Shown piece after piece: positions 60,145 to 64,000 of a stretch of DNA of 64,000 nt. Under the pieces are notes generated by a model that searched no databases, was not told the origin of the DNA, and saw only the letters and a list, made by a program, of their open reading frames with translations. Within the stretch, counting starts at the first letter, position 1. Each line of letters opens with the position of its first letter. Origin of the DNA: Chromera velia (lineage: Eukaryota > Sar > Chromeraceae); the NCBI GenBank assembly GCA_018398765.1, contig JAHBMJ010001129.1:1-64000 (forward strand), written 5' to 3'. The translations under genes were made by a program, and so were the position numbers.

Positions 60145-63100
60145 ATGCAATCCTTTCTCGGTAAAACAACGCCGCTAATTGGCCGCGTGGCTGCACTCGG
60201 CTCAGACTCGCGGGCTTCCACTGCATCGCCTCCTTCAGAGACGACCCCAAGTACCCCGTCACACAGAGAGCTTCCAAGGTAGGGTCAGATGCCTTTTCCA
60301 GGAAACTCCCTATTCAACCATCCATCTGCTTTCGGATTTCTCCGTTCGACTAGGATGATTATGTGTCGCCCCATCTTCTCTTATAGTATTGCGTGTCCCT
60401 TGCTCTTCTCTGTGTGTCCTCCTTTGTGTGTGATCGCGCAGGGGTGCTGAGGTTCCTGATGGACACGTGGTGGTGAAAGTCGAGAACGAGAGCCGGCAGA
60501 GTTCGTTCAACTGGGAGTCCCTGAAGTGGAAGGATTTTGAGGAACTTGTGGTACACGGCATCGTCGAGAAAGTCACTGTGTACTACACCAAGAGCGGTAC
60601 GACCCCTGTCCTTGAGAACGAAGCGGACTTGCAGCAGTTGCAGGGGTACGTCAATGCCCGGTAGGGTCCTGATCCCATGTGGTGTATGTATACATGGGGA
60701 AAGAAGTATGCAAGAACAGGCCTCGGGTTGGGGGGTCGTGAAAGCAGGTAGAGGTGACTCAGACCCCACCTGGATGGAGGAAAGAGCAGTGTGGGAGGTA
60801 GAGAGGTGCTAATGGGAAACGGCGTTGCGTGCGAAATGCTAAGAGGTACACGAGTCGACCTTCAGACAATTGATGGGATCAAAGGAGGGAGCACATGAAA
60901 TCTCACTGGCCGTTTTCAAAGGCACTTCAGTATTTCCTGAATTATTTCACGGAGCTCCGCCAAATCGATTCTGAGAGAACCAGGCACGACCCCTGACTGT
61001 CGGTGACAGTTGTCAGACAACTCAGTAGCAACTGGAGAGTGTGGGTGCACTCGATCGAAAGGTTTCCTTTGATTCTTTCTTGGCAGCAGTTGCATGCCTC
61101 ATCGAAGCTTTGCACTCGACTTCATCCCTTTTTCAAATTCAAGCTCTCCTTTTTTTTGCCGTTCCTGTTTCAATTGTGTGGTGCAGCCTTATCCCAGCTG
61201 CCCTCGTCAAGTACGTCGTTGTCTCGATGCAGAAAGAGCCCGGCCGGTCGTCTCCTGGGCAGAAGCGTCGTGCGCAGGCTGTCAGTACCGCGGCATACAT
61301 GACGGCGAAAGGAAGCGAGGCGCGCTCGAAGGCAGAACTGGGCAGAATGGGGTGCAGGCGTATTTCTCTGTACAAGGAGCTCTTGGTGGCTGAGTTTGAC
61401 AACAAGGAGATGTACATCGCCTACCGAGGTAGCGTAAACGAGAAGGACTGGAGGGAGAACAGGCGAGTCGTGTTCGACAAAGTTCGTGAATGTGGTGGCG
61501 TTCACCAAGGGTTCTACAGGAGAGCTCAGATCATGGACAAGTCTCAGATCATGTATTACCTCGACCAGGGCTACAAGGTGATTCTCTGCGGCCACTCCTT
61601 AGGAGGGGCTGCGGCCTCGGTGCGTCTCGTGACGATGCTGGACGAACTCTGCAGGACCGAAGAAGATCATGTCCGTCTGGGGAACATTCGGGTGATCACC
61701 ATTGGTGCGCCACTGTTTGGTTCAGAGGAGTGTCAGAAGTTTGTGCACGATCGATCTGCCTTCAAGCTGTTCGAGCACATTGTCGACATTCAGGACCCAG
61801 TCCCCAAATTGCTTGCCACCCTGGAGATCCAACTACAAAGCCTGCCGGCCGCCGATCCGAATGCCAAGGCGCTTATCAACGTCCTGACTCACCTCACTGG
61901 CTTCGTTGCACAGCCGGCAGTGGACACGGCCAAGGCGCTAGCAGACCTCGCCCAGGCGGCTCTGAAGAAGTGCCCCTTACCACACAAACCCATCGGTGTC
62001 TTCTACTTCTTTGACGGCAGAGGTTAGTCGGGTTTCCTTGAAGGCTTTCCCCGAGCGAGGCATGTCCTGCGCAGTTCTGCGTCTGCTCTTGTCTTGCTCC
62101 CCTGACTGGTCGTGATTGATTGAGATTCCGGCTCGCAGTGACCCCAAGGCCTTGAACTACACTTTTTCATTCCTTCGCTCATGTATCGAAATTCCTTCAT
62201 TCCTCCAGGAAGTCAGCCAATCAGCCTGGTTGGGAGTTTGTTGCTCCGTAAAACTTCCACGGATTGCGAGAGCTCAAGTACCCTCTCGTGTGTGAATCTT
62301 TCTTTTCGATCCGATGGTATGATATGCAGGCAAGATGGAGAATCCTGTTTTTCGGCCTGATGAGCAGTGGAAGAGGCTTCGAGACAGTGGCATTTCCCTC
62401 ACTCCCAACGCTGCGCTCCGTCATGGGACCGATAACTACAGCATGGCAGTAGGATCTGCGTTTCCCGTCGCGAAGGCAGCTGCGTCACAGGCGACGGGGA
62501 CCCCGACCCCCCTTCAGATCCCGCGTCGAGAGAAGGAGATCGAAGTGAAGGTCACCCTCACCCATGCAGAGGACTGTGTGATCATCGACGCCAAGAACGC
62601 CCCGATGGACGTGAAAGCCGTCTCCCTCGACTCCTACAACAGGTCGCGTCGGAACCTGTGTGACAGGAAGGAAGGCCTGCTGCGGCCGTCTGTCATCAAT
62701 GATTCGTCGCGTGACCGGAATCCTGTGTACAGGAGGACACAGCCCACCGGGGTGTCTATCATGTATGGAGAGCGCTTCGAGACTGTAGGCTACATTCTTG
62801 ATGAGCAGCGCCTTGACACCAAGTTTTACTACAAGATCGAGAAGGGAAACGAGGGGCGCGTGAAGGATATTCTCCACAGAAAAAACCTCTTCGTGCGATT
62901 CTACCTCGACTCCGACTTGGCTGGTGGTGACTACATTGACTCCCCCGTGATCAACGAAATCGACACCCGTTTGCCAGACCATGTTCCTGACGGAGCCACG
63001 ATCTACATGAGCAACCTCCTCGATCGCTTTCATGCCTCCTTCCTCCTGTCGAGCTGTGAGCTCATCACAGCTTGCCGCATCGAAAACCCATTCAAGCGAA

Positions 63101-64000
63101 GCGACGTTTCGGAGGCTGCGCTTCGTGATCTGAAGCACCACAAAAAGGTGGCTTCCATCGTGATGGAGGAGGGGCAGCGTAGCCGCAGTCAGATCGCAGA
63201 ATGGGTAGAGGGGGTCAAGGACGCAGTCGTAGGGTTGGAGAGGGGGCTCCCTGACCCTCGCATGGTCGCAGCGCTGATGCAGCAATGCCTAGTGTATGCC
63301 AACAGCCTGACCGAGGGTCTGGAGCACTACCTGAATGAGCCGTTCCGAGTCGAACTGGAGCCCGCAGACGTGGAGAAGTCCAACCAGAACTACGCCGGCT
63401 GGATTGTTCTTGGCGCGATCGGAGGCGTTTTGGTTGTGGTTTGCGGGGCGGCTGCTGCAGTTGCAGCCGGAATGCTCATTGCAGAAACGATGGCCCCAGT
63501 GGGCCTTGCGGCAGCTGGGGGTGCAGCGCTGGGTGCTGCTGGAGGACACGTGGGGTGGTCTCACACGCATACGTTGGAGGAATCGATGAGGGCGGAAATG
63601 CAGCAGAAAGCCACTCTGCAAACGATGATCGCACTTGTAGGTGGCGAACGTCCGGATGGGGAGGAGACGACTGTGAAACTCGAGGAGGCCGTGATTGGCA
63701 TTGAGAAGAAGAAGTTTGCTCACGGCACCCTCAAGTACAAGGGGAAACGCCTCACAGAGGCCGCCTGCCAGAAGGTGTTGGAGCGCAGAAACCTCATTGA
63801 GTCCCTCCACAACATGCGTAGAGTGTCGCAGGAAGAGAGAGTTGTCGTCATTGCAGGCCCCAAGAATTCCGGAAAGACTCTGACCACACACAAAATTTTC
63901 AATACAGGGGAAGTAGGGGGGAACAAGAAGGACACTGTAGTTGCAGAGTACTACAGGAGGGATTTGCATCTTTCTGAGTCGGGAGAGACGGGCATCGTCC
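60145..64000 (+). CDS. PB1-like / class 3 lipase / P-loop NTPase fusion (3' end outside window)
   Basis: Exons 60145-60278, 60442-60645, 61187-62022 and 62330 to beyond 64000; all junctions agree in phase. At least 948 residues. Residues ~46-112 resemble a PB1 domain (KVTVYYTKSG...NEADLQQL). Residues ~115-440 are an alpha/beta-hydrolase of the class 3 lipase family: YIAYRGS, the nucleophile elbow GHSLGG (Ser ~250), DIQDPVP (Asp ~315) and RHGTDNY (His ~423). After ~300 residues of unrecognised sequence comes a Gly/Ala-rich hydrophobic stretch (~748-802), then a basic/acidic helical region and a Walker A motif AGPKNSGKT (~900-908), where the window ends soon after. Exon 4 is open for 557 codons. 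The lipase would cleave acyl esters; the hydrophobic part may insert in membranes. Whether the P-loop is a GTPase cannot be told from here. Confidence 0.83.

Overview
The window is nuclear DNA of a eukaryotic microbe. Host genes are split by many introns (donors GT with loose +3 to +6, acceptors nearly all ending GCAG), lie far apart, and sit among microsatellites and nested transposons. The combination of 18-residue C-x-H-x6-C-x2-C repeats, a microbial rhodopsin, a GAIN/GPS-type EGF receptor and a Bet3 gene that aligns well with what I recall of plant Bet3 suggests an alveolate alga, perhaps a chromerid such as Chromera velia. That is inference; no species marker was seen.

Layout. 1-5514 (minus): one long gene whose exons join in phase and encode a ubiquitin-specific protease domain followed by an SF2 helicase-like domain; it runs off the left edge. 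6404-8809 (plus, head to head): a protein with 19 Cys/His repeats. 9868-15923: a young Ty3/gypsy LTR element with GATGG target duplications, followed by a small hairpin-bearing MITE. 16.3-25.0 kb: about 8.8 kb in which I find no gene. 25056-27860 (minus): a five-exon eight-helix microbial rhodopsin with a coiled-coil tail. 28679-29936: a miniature LTR element (TRIM) and a second copy of the MITE family. 30367-34304 (minus): a complete seven-exon TRAPPC3/Bet3 gene with a 26-nt microexon. 35151-37795 (plus): a small membrane protein with a mitochondrial-like leader. 38359-41059: two nested hAT-like transposons. 42152-53995 (minus): a ~2,180-residue surface receptor (signal peptide, galactose-binding-like domain, EGF modules, GAIN/GPS, several membrane helices, a cytoplasmic array of 16 kinase-site hexapeptides). 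55350-57438: a third hAT-like element, next to a 38-bp minisatellite. 60145-64000 (plus): the start of a gene joining a PB1-like domain, a class 3 lipase, a Gly/Ala-rich hydrophobic segment and a P-loop NTPase; it runs off the right edge.

The host genes do not form a pathway; each is transcribed separately. The points of most interest are two unusual domain fusions (protease-helicase and lipase-NTPase), the rhodopsin with altered proton-path residues, and the hexapeptide phosphosite array. Several frame slips lie in G runs and look like consensus errors rather than decay.
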